64,000 nucleotides of DNA from positions 1,674,001-1,738,000 of the forward strand of contig VJWM01000025.1 in NCBI GenBank assembly GCA_010909165.1. The letters are read 5' to 3'. Of this stretch, positions 22,664 to 33,291 are shown piece after piece (position 1 is the first letter of the stretch; each line of letters begins with the position of its first letter). This DNA is from Anthoceros angustus (lineage: Eukaryota > Streptophyta > Anthocerotopsida > Anthocerotales > Anthocerotaceae). The notes under the pieces were generated by a model. That model had not been told where the DNA came from. It worked only from the letters and a program-made list of their open reading frames with translations, and made no database searches. A program made the translations under genes and the position numbers.

Positions 22664-24295
22664 TCAACTCTGCCCGTAAGCTCGCTTAGCAGCAGTCAAT
22701 GTGTTGGACAAGAGCATCGCTATGGTCATAGGTCCCACACCGCCTGGAACAGGAGTTATGGAGGACGCCACTCTCACCGCCTCTTCATAGCAAACATCCC
22801 CAACCAGTTTGTAGCCTTTCTTGGAAGAAGGGTCCTGAGCACCAGACAAGAGAGACGGTGAGATAAACGCAGATTTGAAGAGGGATTTCAGTTAAGCAAG
22901 CGAGGAACATGGTATCCGACGTGCGTACCTCAACTGCGTTCATTCCCACATCTATAACAACAACCCCCGGCTTCAACCAATCGCCACGGACGAGGTTTGC
23001 TACCCCTGCTGCAACTATCACGATGTCTGCAGTGCGCACCACTGCTGCTGGATCTGGAGTGTGTGAATGCACCACAGTGACGGTCGCATTATGTCTCTGG
23101 CAGAAAGTAATTCGTGAGAGGTGTCAGAAAGAATTTGCCCAGTATGCAGGGAGGACAGCGAACAGCTATTACCTGTAACAGCATGGCAGCAGGTGTGCCG
23201 ACAACCTTGCTCCGCCCAACTACAACTGCCCTTTTTCCAGCTATTTCAATGCCAGAACGGAGGAGTAGCTCGATGCATCCTCTGGGAGTACAGGGCACAA
23301 ATAACGGAGTCCTGTCACTCATGGCCAGTTTCCCCAAATTGATGGGATCAAACCCGTCAACATCCTTCTCAATTTTCACTGCTCCTAGTATCCTCTCCTC
23401 GTTTAGATGCTGTCAAGCCATTTAGCACAGTGAGGGACAATATACAGTTCCACATGTCCACTCAGCAGGGAAGAAGGATCAGGACTCATATCACGCAGTA
23501 ATAGCTGCACCAATGCACATGTACCTACCTCCCAAAACATGCGAATAAAATCTCAATCCGGTGGCACACACTTACACGAGGGAGGGGAAGCTGCACAAGA
23601 ATTCCATGAACTTCAGGATCCTCATTATACTTGTGAATGTGACGCAGCACTTCATCTTCTGACACATCCTCCGGCAAGTCCACACCGTAATTCACGATCC
23701 CAACCTCCGTGCAAGTCTTCTTCTTGCTCCTCACATACGTCTGGGAGTCCTTCCGGGTGCCAACAAGAACAACAGCTAAGCCCGGAGCCTTCCCCACGGC
23801 ATCCTTCAGCCTGGCCACCTCTTCACCGACCTCTTGCCTGACCTGCTTCGCAATCGCCTTTCCATCAATAATTGCGGCCTGCTGCTCTGTTCTATCTACA
23901 AACAAAAGCACGAAACCACATTAGGGTTTCCTGCCATCACGGAGATCCCGCAAAACCAATCCAACGCACATACTGGCACTCACAACAAGCAGCAACCTGG
24001 AATCGTCTTGAACAACGGCACCAGCTCGGGCAGACTCCGAACGAACGTTCCACGACTCGACATGATCCCATCCCAGCAGCACGGGCATCAGCCATTGCTT
24101 CGAACTGCAGGTGGAAAGCCCCGAATCAAAACCTATCCTAGACAACGTGCTCGGCCGGGCCACAGAAGCAGAGCTGCACGCGGCGATGGGGCTTGTGCAA
24201 AGCGCCTTGACAAAGAGGTCCGGGTGCCTCCGTGTAGACACGGTGTGGTAAGCGGACAGCATCGCCACACCCTTCAGGCCCGCGCTCATCGGCAT
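22664..24295 (-). CDS. FOLD: Bifunctional methylenetetrahydrofolate dehydrogenase/cyclohydrolase, organelle-targeted
   Basis: It interconverts methylene-, methenyl- and formyl-tetrahydrofolate with NADP. Exons 23576-23895 (left edge approximate), 23173-23409, 22929-23096 and 22664-22834 encode the whole enzyme in consistent phase. Visible motifs are [10 protein letters not shown] (catalytic Tyr and Lys), [17 protein letters not shown], the nucleotide site [17 protein letters not shown], and [16 protein letters not shown]. An upstream exon (start near 24295 or 24262) encodes a Ser/Ala/Arg-rich segment ([17 protein letters not shown]) typical of a mitochondrial or plastid transit peptide. The exact splice joining it to the enzyme is uncertain: the best donor and the first acceptor are in different phases, while a slightly later AG restores frame. 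Land plants have cytosolic, mitochondrial and plastid forms; which one this is cannot be read here. Confidence 0.9.
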
Positions 24296-24540
24296 CCTTC
24301 CTCTCTGCGCCAAATGCACATGGAACTCCAATTCCCCAGCCAAAATAACTGCACTCTTTCAAATAAAACGTCGAGACAAAACCAGAAAGTCGTGAATGAG
24401 ATTTTATAGCGATTCAGTCGTGAATGAGTTTTTCGAAGAATACACATGAAACTCTGCGCCGCTTTGGTTTCTCTGCTCGAAGGAACTAGAAAGTGAACGG
24501 GCCCGATTCCCAATGACAAACGTGTTCCAGTCCTACTACG

Positions 24541-24563
24541 AGCCGCGGGCGCGCGCGCGCGCG
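24541..24563. repeat. Short CG dinucleotide run
   Basis: An alternating CG tract between the FolD gene and the next minus-strand gene, next to a poly-G run. Simple sequence, no other signal. Confidence 0.6.
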
Positions 24564-24809
24564 GAGGGGGGGAGCTGCCAGGAAGGTTCTCCGTTCTTCG
24601 GACAGGAAGACGCGAGAGCCAAACCCTAGAGTCCAGGGCTCGAGGTTCCGTCCCAGGCAGCTTCGCCTCGAAACTCATATCATGAAAATTGTGACCCCGT
24701 AGAGGCCTCCCTTCAATCAAGCTCCCTTTCAGTGCTCCAGCTGCATTTCCAAATTCCAACAACCTCATGCGCCAGCAGCATGCATTGCAGTAGCAGGACT
24801 CACATACAT

Positions 24810-25490
24810 TCAAGGTGACAGCATTCGGATCATGTAAGAAAGGCAGAACAGAACACGAAGCATCATGTACCGTCGGAGTTGCCTCTCAGCCTCTCTCCGA
24901 AGCATTCGCTGGTGTTCGCGGAGGGAAAACGATTCATCCTCCGTCGGGATGGAAGGAAGCATGGAATCAAACAAGCTTTTGCCACAAGAAAGGTGTAGCT
25001 CTTGCACCACGCCATCTGAGGGAACTTCAAGCACCAGCTTCTCCTCCCCGTCGTAGACAGGAAGCATGCCGCGCCTCCTCCACCGCATCTTGATCGCCTT
25101 GACGACGGGCTGTCCTCTCACGCCCGGTGTCTCAGCAGGCGAGGCCGTTTCATCCCTCTCCCTACACAAATTCCTGACAGAAAAGGTATAGTCGTCCTCT
25201 ACCTCCACCGAGCCAGCCGAGCTTGAGACAGTCTCCTCCCCGCCAAAAAGAGGAATCATCCCCCTCCTCTTCCACGCCACCTTACTTCTCTTGGCCAACG
25301 GTATCCGCTGCGGATTCCGTTCATTCTCAGAAGCAAGGGAATCATCGAATTCAGAAAAACCGATCCTTGCTCTGGCCCGCAAGTCAATCACACTCTCTCT
25401 CCAGAGACGTCCAGCTCGCATCACGCCCGATGTTGCTCCATTCAGGCTGCCAACTCCTGACTGGATTCCAATGCACAAAGAGTGTGACAT
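24810..25490 (-). CDS. Hypothetical basic protein with duplicated W-x-RRGM-x-P motif
   Basis: Open frame of 226 residues from Met at 25490. It contains two copies of one motif: KVAWKRRGMIPLFGGEE (about residue 70) and KMRWRRRGMLPVYDGEE (about residue 135), each followed by a Ser/Glu segment. The end is strongly helical and basic (REHQRMLRREAERQLRRYMM) and closes with a hydrophobic LRVLFCLSYMIRML that could be a tail anchor. An upstream minus-strand frame with a possible Met at 25614 may be a first exon. I do not recognise the family. It lies head-to-tail with FolD about 0.5 kb away, without signs of a shared transcript. Confidence 0.45.
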   Translation of the reverse strand: MSHSLCIGIQSGVGSLNGATSGVMRAGRLWRESVIDLRARARIGFSEFDDSLASENERNPQRIPLAKRSKVAWKRRGMIPLFGGEETVSSSAGSVEVEDDYTFSVRNLCRERDETASPAETPGVRGQPVVKAIKMRWRRRGMLPVYDGEEKLVLEVPSDGVVQELHLSCGKSLFDSMLPSIPTEDESFSLREHQRMLRREAERQLRRYMMLRVLFCLSYMIRMLSP

Positions 25491-26101
25491 GATGTTTGTG
25501 AATCTGATACGGGGTCGTGGCTGGATGAATGCAACAGGCTCGTGTACCGATGAACGCCGCTACGCAATCTTCCGATCCTGCAGCAACAACAAAGAAGCTC
25601 TGGATTGAGCTCCATGATTTTTTCCAAGATATGTATAGTGCGCGCACACAAGTACGCCGTGCCGCCTAGAACCAGCTCGCTTTCTAATTTGATCTTCCGC
25701 ACGCGGCAGCTCAGTCAACAACTCGTTGAGAGGCCGGCTTCCCTTCTTCCAGGCATAAGCGTAGCCAGCGCCCTTCCTTCGGGGAAAGTCATCAACAAAT
25801 CAATATAGGTATTATCATTTACTACATCTTATAAGTAAAGCATACAGAACACTCTCATTATAAAACATATGCTTAAAGATAATATAAGATTATGATATAA
25901 AGTAAAATATAAGATTATGATGATTGAATATGTAACAAGTTTGAAGATCTTTTAAATTAACATCAAACTACATAGTCTAAGCAAGGAGTTTCTATCATAC
26001 CTCTTGCACGCATCCTATCTCAATTCCATGATCGATATCCATCCTTGAATTATTTTAATACAGACTTTTACCTATATAATATTAAATAAATTTTTATAAA
26101 T
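25491..26101. other. Intergenic
   Basis: 25491-25760 may hold the 5' exon or leader of the gene to the left. 25800-26100 is strongly AT-rich with a short direct repeat (AATATAAGATTATGAT) and no open frame. Confidence 0.4.
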
Positions 26102-26719
26102 CTATTGCTTGTATTTAAACGTCCATGGAATACGTTCCGGCGGGGGTATCATATCACAGTATCGCACAAAGCAATCTGTAGAATATACATAACCACGCAC
26201 TTTGTTTCTACATATGACCCTATGAAGCTCCTCAGCTAAGACAGAAATACAATACATGCAATTCTCTTGTGTTTTCATGGTTTCCGAGTACTTGCAACCA
26301 GCTCGAGCAAAAACACGTTTTTCAATATTAGCATTATATGGCATATACCGTTGTTGTACCATATAATTAACAAATCTTGTGTGTGTTTCATGTGCTACAA
26401 CAGACATAAGTCGTTCCAGTAAGATATCATATGAACTTCCGGATACATAATCGTCAGAACTGCACCATTTCCTACTTATAACAGTGTCTGGAACACTTGT
26501 AAAACCATCTCCTTCACTGGTCAATGTAATATCCAATCTTGTATGTAAGGAGTCCATTGCATCTAATTGTTCTATCCGCGAGTAGCCATCACTTTGCCAA
26601 GGCTCACAATAACTACATGAATCTAATTCCGATGTTAGTTCTTGAGCTATGGTGAGAATGTATGCATATGTACTAATTACTATGTATATAAATACTAATT
26701 GTGCTAGTTTTGTTGCCAT
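26102..26719 (-). CDS. Secreted cysteine-rich DUF26 (Gnk2-type) protein
   Basis: 205 residues in one exon. Begins with a signal peptide (MATKLAQLVFIYIVISTYAY). One Gnk2-like domain follows, with the core CKYSETMKTQENCMYC, then VICRNKVRG and TDCFVRYC near the end. DUF26 domains are plant-specific; single-domain secreted members such as ginkbilobin-2 bind mannose and act in apoplastic defence. The cysteine core here is C-11x-C-2x-C rather than the usual C-8x-C-2x-C, so it is a divergent member. Start chosen at the only Met before the signal peptide. The AT-rich flanks suggest a lowly expressed locus. Confidence 0.75.
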   Translation of the reverse strand: MATKLAQLVFIYIVISTYAYILTIAQELTSELDSCSYCEPWQSDGYSRIEQLDAMDSLHTRLDITLTSEGDGFTSVPDTVISRKWCSSDDYVSGSSYDILLERLMSVVAHETHTRFVNYMVQQRYMPYNANIEKRVFARAGCKYSETMKTQENCMYCISVLAEELHRVICRNKVRGYVYSTDCFVRYCDMIPPPERIPWTFKYKQ

Positions 26720-27300
26720 TTTTTTTTATTGAGTGAGTAATCAAATGAATCTGCACATTGCTCTAGTGCATAAGCATGGGTATCTAAATATGATTACTCA
26801 CCACAATGTCTATAAAATGTTATCTCAAATACAATCCAATTTTTACATGTTAACAAATATTATCTCACAATTCAATTCAATAAAAGTGGTCTCACACACA
26901 CAACTCGCCAGGTGAAGTCAAGCGTGCCCTAACTCAGGAACGACACCAAATCCATTTCTATTTAATCTTGTTCCCTACGTCCCACAAAAATAGTGATACT
27001 TAACACCTAGTCCAACATTACCTTCACTCTTTTCTAATAAGATCATGTACTGCAAATTTTAGAATAGATGAAAGTCATGCTTATAAACTTCTAAAATATT
27101 CATGGAAGTGGTAATAACTTGAGTTGCTTCAATTTCTACATTGATATTTGTGCCAAGTTGATCAACCATAATTTGTCAACCAAAAATTCAGCAATTAAGA
27201 AATTACTATCATTAGATGAACACTTTGATATCAATATTGTTTTTTTAATTTTGATCATTTTATTATAATTTTATTTAGTCAATGGAAAAAGCTGTTTTGT
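26720..27300. other. AT-rich intergenic region
   Basis: No open frame of note and no recognised motif; a promoter region for the DUF26 gene would lie at its left end. Confidence 0.5.
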
Positions 27301-27731
27301 ATATTGACTTTTGACATGATGAGCACAAAGAACGTGGTGACATGGGAGGCCCTGATAGCGGGGTATGACATGAGGCACTTTGTTCTATGGAAAATGGAAA
27401 ATGGAGCAGGAGGGGCTGATTTTGGCTATTCATATGACCTTTGCTTGCCTTACTCACAGGGTCAGGCAGCTGCATTGGCTGATTGTTGAGAGAGGACTGC
27501 TGGATGAGATACAGCTGGCTGCCCGGTGGACATGTATGCAAAAATGTGGTGAACTGAAAGATGCTTACTCGGAAGGTCAGGCAGCTGCACTCGCTGATTG
27601 TTGAGAGAGGACTGCTGGATGAGATACAGCTGGCTGCCTGGTGGAGATGTATGAAAAAATGTGGTGAACTGAAAGATGCACGGCGGGTTTTTGACAGCAG
27701 GGCCTCAAAGGATGGCATGGCCACGAAGGAT
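27301..27731 (+). pseudogene. PPR relic with internal 115-bp duplication
   Basis: Translation gives STKNVVTWEALIAGYDM, then a truncated repeat, then two copies of VRQLHxLIVERGLLDEIQLA followed by MxKCGELKDA, ending ARRVFDSRASKDGM. The two copies start at 27461 and 27576, a 115-bp period that is not a multiple of three, so the frame shifts and stops appear. This is a decayed piece of a PLS-class PPR gene. It abuts the acceptor side of SmD2 exon 2. Confidence 0.75.
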
Positions 27732-27749
27732 AACTGTTACTTTCCTCAG

Positions 27750-28329
27750 GAAAAGTCGGAGGATCAGGGATTTTGCACAGGGCCGCTTTCAGTTGTCACG
27801 ATGAGTGTGCAGAATAACACGCAGGTTAGTGGCAGCTGTAATGGATGTCTGCGTCGGGGGTGTGCTTCACACTGTCCCTCATGACAAACCTGGCTACTGG
27901 CTGTACAGTGCAGGCTTTGATAAATTGGCGGGACAATGAGAAATTTGGTGCTTGGAAGAGTGAAGGCGTTCGACATGCATGGTAACATGGTGCTGGAGAA
28001 TGTGCGGGAGACGTGGACAGAAGTACGCTTTTGAAACCCTAGCCTTTCTTGGATGAGGTCTTGAGTGTTTACTGGGTTTGATGCTCTGTGTCTACTCATG
28101 CTGATGTGCTGAGGCCCGATAGGCTGGTGCCATAGGGTGGTCTGATGGGAACGTTGGATAATGTGTTGCCTGTTACTCAGCTGAAAAAGTTGTTTTCTGT
28201 TCCAGCCTGCAGGTCCCCAAGACAGGGAAGGGGAAAACGAAGGCGCAGCCAGTGAACAAAGACCGATTCATTAGCAAGATGTTTCTTCGCGGTGACTCTG
28301 TGATTATTGTGTTGAGGAATCCGAAGTAA
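27750..28329 (+). pseudogene. Small nuclear ribonucleoprotein SmD2, broken copy
   Basis: Three exons match SmD2: 27750-27822 (TGPLSVVTMSVQNNTQ), 27914-28022 ([10 protein letters not shown] ... [11 protein letters not shown]) and 28213-28329 (VPKTGKGK ... [19 protein letters not shown], ending RNPK). GT-AG sites are intact. The second listed exon is 109 nt instead of the expected 105 because of four extra bases after the Glu-Lys-Phe codons, which shifts the frame and gives an early stop. The first exon (the MSRPM end) is absent; the PPR relic sits where intron 1 should be. SmD2 is an essential spliceosome core protein, so a good copy must exist elsewhere. Confidence 0.85.
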
Positions 28330-29674
28330 TGTTTGCCCTGAAGCTGTCTTAGTCTTGGCTCGCAGGATGGGAGCACTTGCAATCACGGTTGGACAAGCTT
28401 CCTGCTGGAGGACGCCGGCAGGAGATAACTATATCCTGTTAGGAAGACTTCTGCTTCAAATGACTGCCGAAAACAGGTGAACATTCAGCTTGGAGGCGTT
28501 TGTCGTTGTACATGTGAAGATGAGACTCTGAACGAGTGCGATGCTTCGAAGTTTTGTAAGCTCTTCTCCATGCTTCTTGGGCTGCGAGTTGGACCTCCCA
28601 AGGACAGATTTTGATTTCACAGCTGCGACCTGATTAAGTCGGATGAATTGGTCTCTACACCGGACTTTATTAAAACTCTTTTTTGACTGATTATCATTAA
28701 AAAATATTTTTTGATGTAATATTAGTATACAGATATATAATAATTTGAAATTTCGCCTGTATACCTTTTCTTTTTCTCTAAACCTAAACATGGACGCAGC
28801 GAATCGCTGGGATGGGGCCTGGCCTTCCGTGGGTGAAAAAATAAATCTTGCTCGGTCCGTCCCAGTTTGCCGTGTGTGACCGACCCCCGATTGGATGGGA
28901 GATGGGAGCGAGGCCCCGAGCCCTGTTCTCATGTCCGTACTTAATGTGCAGTACGTTTGAAATAAACCGGGAAAGGGAAAGGTAAAGTGTGCCGTGGGGT
29001 AGGCGCGGAAGAAAATTAATCTGCACCGTGCGATGACTCCCCGCGGGGAGCTGGGCACCGTGGGATCGAGCCGATCCGGCGGTCCAGGAGGGCCCGGCTG
29101 GATCCTTTGAAACGCAGTAGGCGAGTCTCGCCTCAAGAAGATGGCAGACGCGAGACAGGCGGAGGATCGTGACGGCGGCCTGCGGAATTTCTGTCCTCAG
29201 ACTCGGAATTTGATGGAGGAATCGGAAGAGCTGCTCGACAGGAAATTGGAAGGAAGAAGGAAGCGGAAATGTGGTAGCTGTTGGTAGTTCTGGAAAATGC
29301 GGGAGGCAGTGAGCTGCGGGCTCGGAACGAAGGACTCGTGCAACATCCTGTTTTAGAGAAGGAGGCAGGGAGATCAGGAAGCTGAGAGGCTATGAGAGCA
29401 GCAGCATTCTGTGAGCATCTGGAGGATTGGACGATTCTGCTGCTGCGCACAGGCAGGTTGTGGTGAGTAGGTGGCTAGGTGATTTGGAATTCAGCTCTCG
29501 TTCGAGAATGGAGGCTCGGGACGATCCGGCAAGCTTTCCTCCCGGTCAAGGTTTGTTCGATCTCCTGCGTTGCTTGAAGGGAACGGAGTTGGTGCAAGTT
29601 CTGGTCGCGTTGAGAATTGTTTGTGTCTGTTGGCAGGGCAGCGACAGTGGTTTGACATCAAAGGCGGCGGCGAC
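28330..29674. other. Intergenic and likely 5' region of the pseudokinase gene
   Basis: 28330-28620 continues the SmD2 flank. 28680-28760 is AT-rich. 28780-29130 is GC-rich with no motif I know. 29130-29660 may be a leader exon: an AG acceptor precedes GGCAGCGACAG at about 29637, just upstream of the chosen ATG. Confidence 0.4.
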
Positions 29675-32029
29675 ATGGTTAATCTCAAGCTCGTCATGGG
29701 GCTTGTGCTGGGAATAGGAATTTCCGTCATCCTGCTCATCATGACAGGAGTGTGCGTCGTCTTTTGGAGGCTACGCAAAGGGCCTGTGGAGAACTTTGTG
29801 GTTGTTTGTGAGTCCGCGGCGGACGAAGAAAGGGAGGACCAGAAGTTGCGTGGTGAGCATGCTTTTGAGAAACGGCGATGTGTATGCAGGGAAGAATGTC
29901 CTTCTGAAATGTTTTGTCTGTGTGTCTGGACGACAGCATCACAGAAGCAACTTCCTGCGCCAGAGCAACAGAAAGAGGTTTCTGGTTCCAGGGGAGAGAA
30001 GCCGAAGCTTTCCAAGGAGATCCTCCTCCAGGAACTGCGGTGCATGAGCAGGGGGGGTGGTAAGAAGTCGAAGAACTCATCGAACGAGAAGCTATCTCGG
30101 GACAAGCTGCAGGAGAAAGAATCCGATGTCTGTGAGGATGCGCACTTACAGGACCTAGAAGCTGCGACTGCACCTCGACAGAACTTTTACGAGGCTCACT
30201 CTTCAACGTATCAGGCTCTGCTGGATCGAAAAGAGGCACTGAAACCGATGGGAGACGGCGACATACAGGTCTTCTCTCTAAAGTACCTCCAGATCGCAGC
30301 CAACGGCTTCGCAGACCGGAACGTGCTTCTGGAGAGAAGCTTTTGCAGGGTGTTCAAGGTGAGTCTCTCTTTCGCCAAACGATCCTGCTTCCAGATGTTC
30401 AACTCGTTCACGAATTTTTCTGGCTCTGCAGGCCTACTTGATAACGGGGGAGCCTGTGGTCGTGGAGGTGCTGTACTGTGGAGGAAGGCTGGAAGCTGAG
30501 AAGTTCAGGAGGCATGTGGAGACTCTCAGCAGGCTCCAAAGCCCCTACCTTGTCCGCCTTCTAGGTTACTGCGCTGAAGCTGACCAGCGTCTGCTCATCA
30601 TGGAGTACATGCCAAAGGGCAGCTTGAAAGAACAACTCCACGGTAAACAGGTTCACAGAACGTTTGTCGGTATGAGATCTGCTTGGGCAGTGACTGACCC
30701 ACTAGTCGTGAAGCAGGTGCTTCGGTCATTCAGCGACACGCCCTTACTTGGCAGAGACGCCTTCACATCGCGTATTGTGTTGCCCAGGGCCTCGTCTTTC
30801 TTCATGAGACTATCGAACCCTCAGTATGCCACATGGACTTAGAGTCGGGAAACATCATGCTGGACTCTTACTACAACGCGAAGGTAAGGATAGCGATCTG
30901 AGTTTCGAATCAAGCTGGGTTAGCGTGAGGCAACTGATACTCTGTTCCCTTGTCCAACAGCTAGTGGACTTCTGCGTGACCGCACTTTTGGAAGTGGAAA
31001 CAGGACGAAACATGTCAAACAACGTGCTGGGCTCATTCACTTACCAAGCCCCAGAGTTCCGAGCAAACGGTGTCCGGACCACCAAGAGTGATGTTTTCAG
31101 CTTCGGAGTGGTGATGCTCGAGCTTCTGACGGGGAGAAAGCCCATTGACACAGAGCGTCCCAAGGGCCAGCAGTCTCTCGTCTCTTGGGTAAAAAGAAGC
31201 TACACATTGGTAGCGGACATGTGCACTTCGGAGTCACGTCCATCCGGCTGACTTTTGTTCTCTCTGGCTTCCTCAGGTGCTCCCGCAGATTGAACATCCG
31301 CAGCAGCTTCAGAACATGGTGGACCCGCCTCTCAAGTTCAACGGTGTAGTAGAACCTGACTCGTTCCTGGAGTTCGCACAGATTGCCGGGAAATGCCTGG
31401 AGTACGACCCACAGGAGAGGCCCAAGATGTCAGAGGTTATGAAGTTGATAACAAAGCTCATCGCCAAGCAAATACCCCGTCAGACATCATCCACCGGTAG
31501 TGTCAGCAGCTCAGACAGTGCAGCTGTTCTGGTAAGCTCTCGCCCTCACTATTGTGAACCTCTTGAGACCTAACAAGAAGCCTAGCACATACTGATGCCC
31601 CTCACACTTGTAGAACGATGAGCAGCACAGAGCGACCAACAGTGCCAGAGGAAGCGGAAGTGGAAGCGAGAACATGGTGAACTGCGAGTCAGAATCTTCA
31701 GACCCGAGTAACAACACACAAGGGAGCAACAGAACAGCCCCATACCCACAGAGAAGTACCACAGACAGCCTGAGACTCGACCCTGCTCCCCTGAAGATAA
31801 GTGGAAACCTGGCTGGGCGCAGGAAAGCCCAAAAGGGTCTGGAAGGTGCGTTTAAAACCCTAGCACAGAGGTTCCTCTGAAAACACAGGGCATGCCTACT
31901 ATGTACTGAGTTGAGGTACCTAGTTCAATGTCTGTACTCACTCCCCTTGCTCTCACAGGTAGCAAACATTGGACCTGCAACGAGGAGAGAAGTCCCGGAG
32001 GGCCTTCGCTGTATAGACCAAGCCACTGA
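29675..32029 (+). CDS. Membrane-anchored receptor-like pseudokinase
   Basis: Eight exons in consistent phase: 29675-29852, 29937-30358, 30432-30642, 30717-30883, 30961-31188, 31277-31531, 31614-31845, 31959-32029; 587 residues. A transmembrane helix ([20 protein letters not shown]) starts near residue 6, so almost no ectodomain is present. A basic/acidic linker follows, then a kinase fold of the PBS1-like/RLK type. Key residues are changed: the beta-3 Lys is Glu ([11 protein letters not shown]), HRDLKxxN is HMDLESGN, and DFG is DFC. APEF and [15 protein letters not shown] are kept. This predicts a catalytically dead scaffold or regulator at the membrane. The last exons encode a Ser/Asn-rich tail. 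Clean splice sites and open frame argue against a plain pseudogene. Confidence 0.85.
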
Positions 32030-32202
32030 ACGGGCCTTTCACCTACACATAACTCTAAGATAAACTGCATGTCGACAGACAGTCTGTACAGTAGCATAGC
32101 ACTTGTGGGAGGTACACAAACGTGGAGATGAATGAGAAGCATAGAATCCACCAAACTTTTGGCCTGAAGGAAGCTGACCTTTCTTGTTCCGCCAACTCGC
32201 GA

Positions 32203-33291
32203 TCAGTGCTTGTGCAGGAAGGCAACGGTGGCGACGCGGCTGCCCTCTCTGCCACCAAATCTGAAAACGGGATAGTTCCGAATATGATCAATATACTGCA
32301 ACGATGGGCCATCACCATCCGTAGGACCATCTTTAGAAGCAGCATCATCCGATGCCGGCGCAGATGCCGCTTCCGCCTCCGCCACCAGCTCGTCCTTGGT
32401 ATGGTTGCAGGAGGTGACAACGAGCACGCCCCCCGGCGCAAGCAGGCGCAGCACAGACTTCCAGTAGAGCGCGCGGTGCGCGCGGCCGTCGGGGTGCAGC
32501 CCGATCGCGTCCAGCGTGCCCTTGTCCGTCACCAGCCGGAATTGCCTCTCCAGCTTCGACTCCACCACATCGTCCACGAGGAAGGTAAGGCTCTCCAGCC
32601 CCTCCCGATCCGCCACGGCTCGGGCCAGCTCCACGGCGCCATCGCTGTAATCCGTGCCGGTGAGATCCGCAAACCCTTGCTTCGCCAGAGCGTGGAGCAG
32701 CAGCCCGTTCCCGGTCCCGATGTCCAGCACGCTCCACCCGGCCAGCTCCGGCGCGGCGGCCGCCGGATGCTCCCGCGACGCCAGCGCCAGGCCGTCTCCA
32801 TCCAGCGGCAAGCCGGCTGCCACCCCGGCGCACACCCGGGCGGTCCAGGCGGCCACAGTGTCCATCACCACCTCCCCGAACCAGATCTCGCCGGCATCGC
32901 CGTGCGTGTGGAAGTTGGCCAGCTCCGCAGCGTAGGCATGGTCCCAGTGGCTCTGCAGGCCCAGGGCGGACGGCTCAGCCTCATCTTCCTCCTCCTCCTC
33001 CTCCTGCTCATGCTCATGCTCTTCCTCGGGCTCCCGCTCCCCGTCTCCGTCCCCGTCCCCGTCCGATCCGTAGTCGGAGGCCCCGCGCTGCCGGCGCCGC
33101 GCGCTGAGCGAGGCCGCAGCCAGAGCGTCCACAGCTTCCGCGTAGCGCACCTCGTCCCCGTCCAGGGTGCTGCCATACTCGCTCTTCACAGACCACGAGT
33201 CCGCAGCCACCGACCGCTCATCGTCGGAGTAGTGCGCCGTAGCGGCAGCACCAGCGGTGGCCGCAGAGAATTCGAAGTCGGCCTGCTTCAT
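32203..33291 (-). CDS. eEF1A lysine methyltransferase, EFM4/METTL10 type
   Basis: 362 residues from the Met at 33291 (MKQADFEFSAATAG), one exon. An acidic run (EEEHEHEQEEEEEEDEAEP) precedes the catalytic part, which starts at SHWDHAYAAELANF and has EIWFGE, SAM motif I VLDIGTGNGLLLHALA, LTGTDYSDGAVELA, and LVTDKGTLDAIGL. This is the arrangement of the yeast Efm4 / human METTL10 family, which methylates a lysine of elongation factor 1A in the cytosol. The frame is open 79 codons further up to 33528, but the downstream Met is preferred because the extra part has no family resemblance. The first dozen codons and the promoter are duplicated at 34.4 kb. Confidence 0.85.
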   Translation of the reverse strand: MKQADFEFSAATAGAAATAHYSDDERSVAADSWSVKSEYGSTLDGDEVRYAEAVDALAAASLSARRRQRGASDYGSDGDGDGDGEREPEEEHEHEQEEEEEEDEAEPSALGLQSHWDHAYAAELANFHTHGDAGEIWFGEVVMDTVAAWTARVCAGVAAGLPLDGDGLALASREHPAAAAPELAGWSVLDIGTGNGLLLHALAKQGFADLTGTDYSDGAVELARAVADREGLESLTFLVDDVVESKLERQFRLVTDKGTLDAIGLHPDGRAHRALYWKSVLRLLAPGGVLVVTSCNHTKDELVAEAEAASAPASDDAASKDGPTDGDGPSLQYIDHIRNYPVFRFGGREGSRVATVAFLHKH

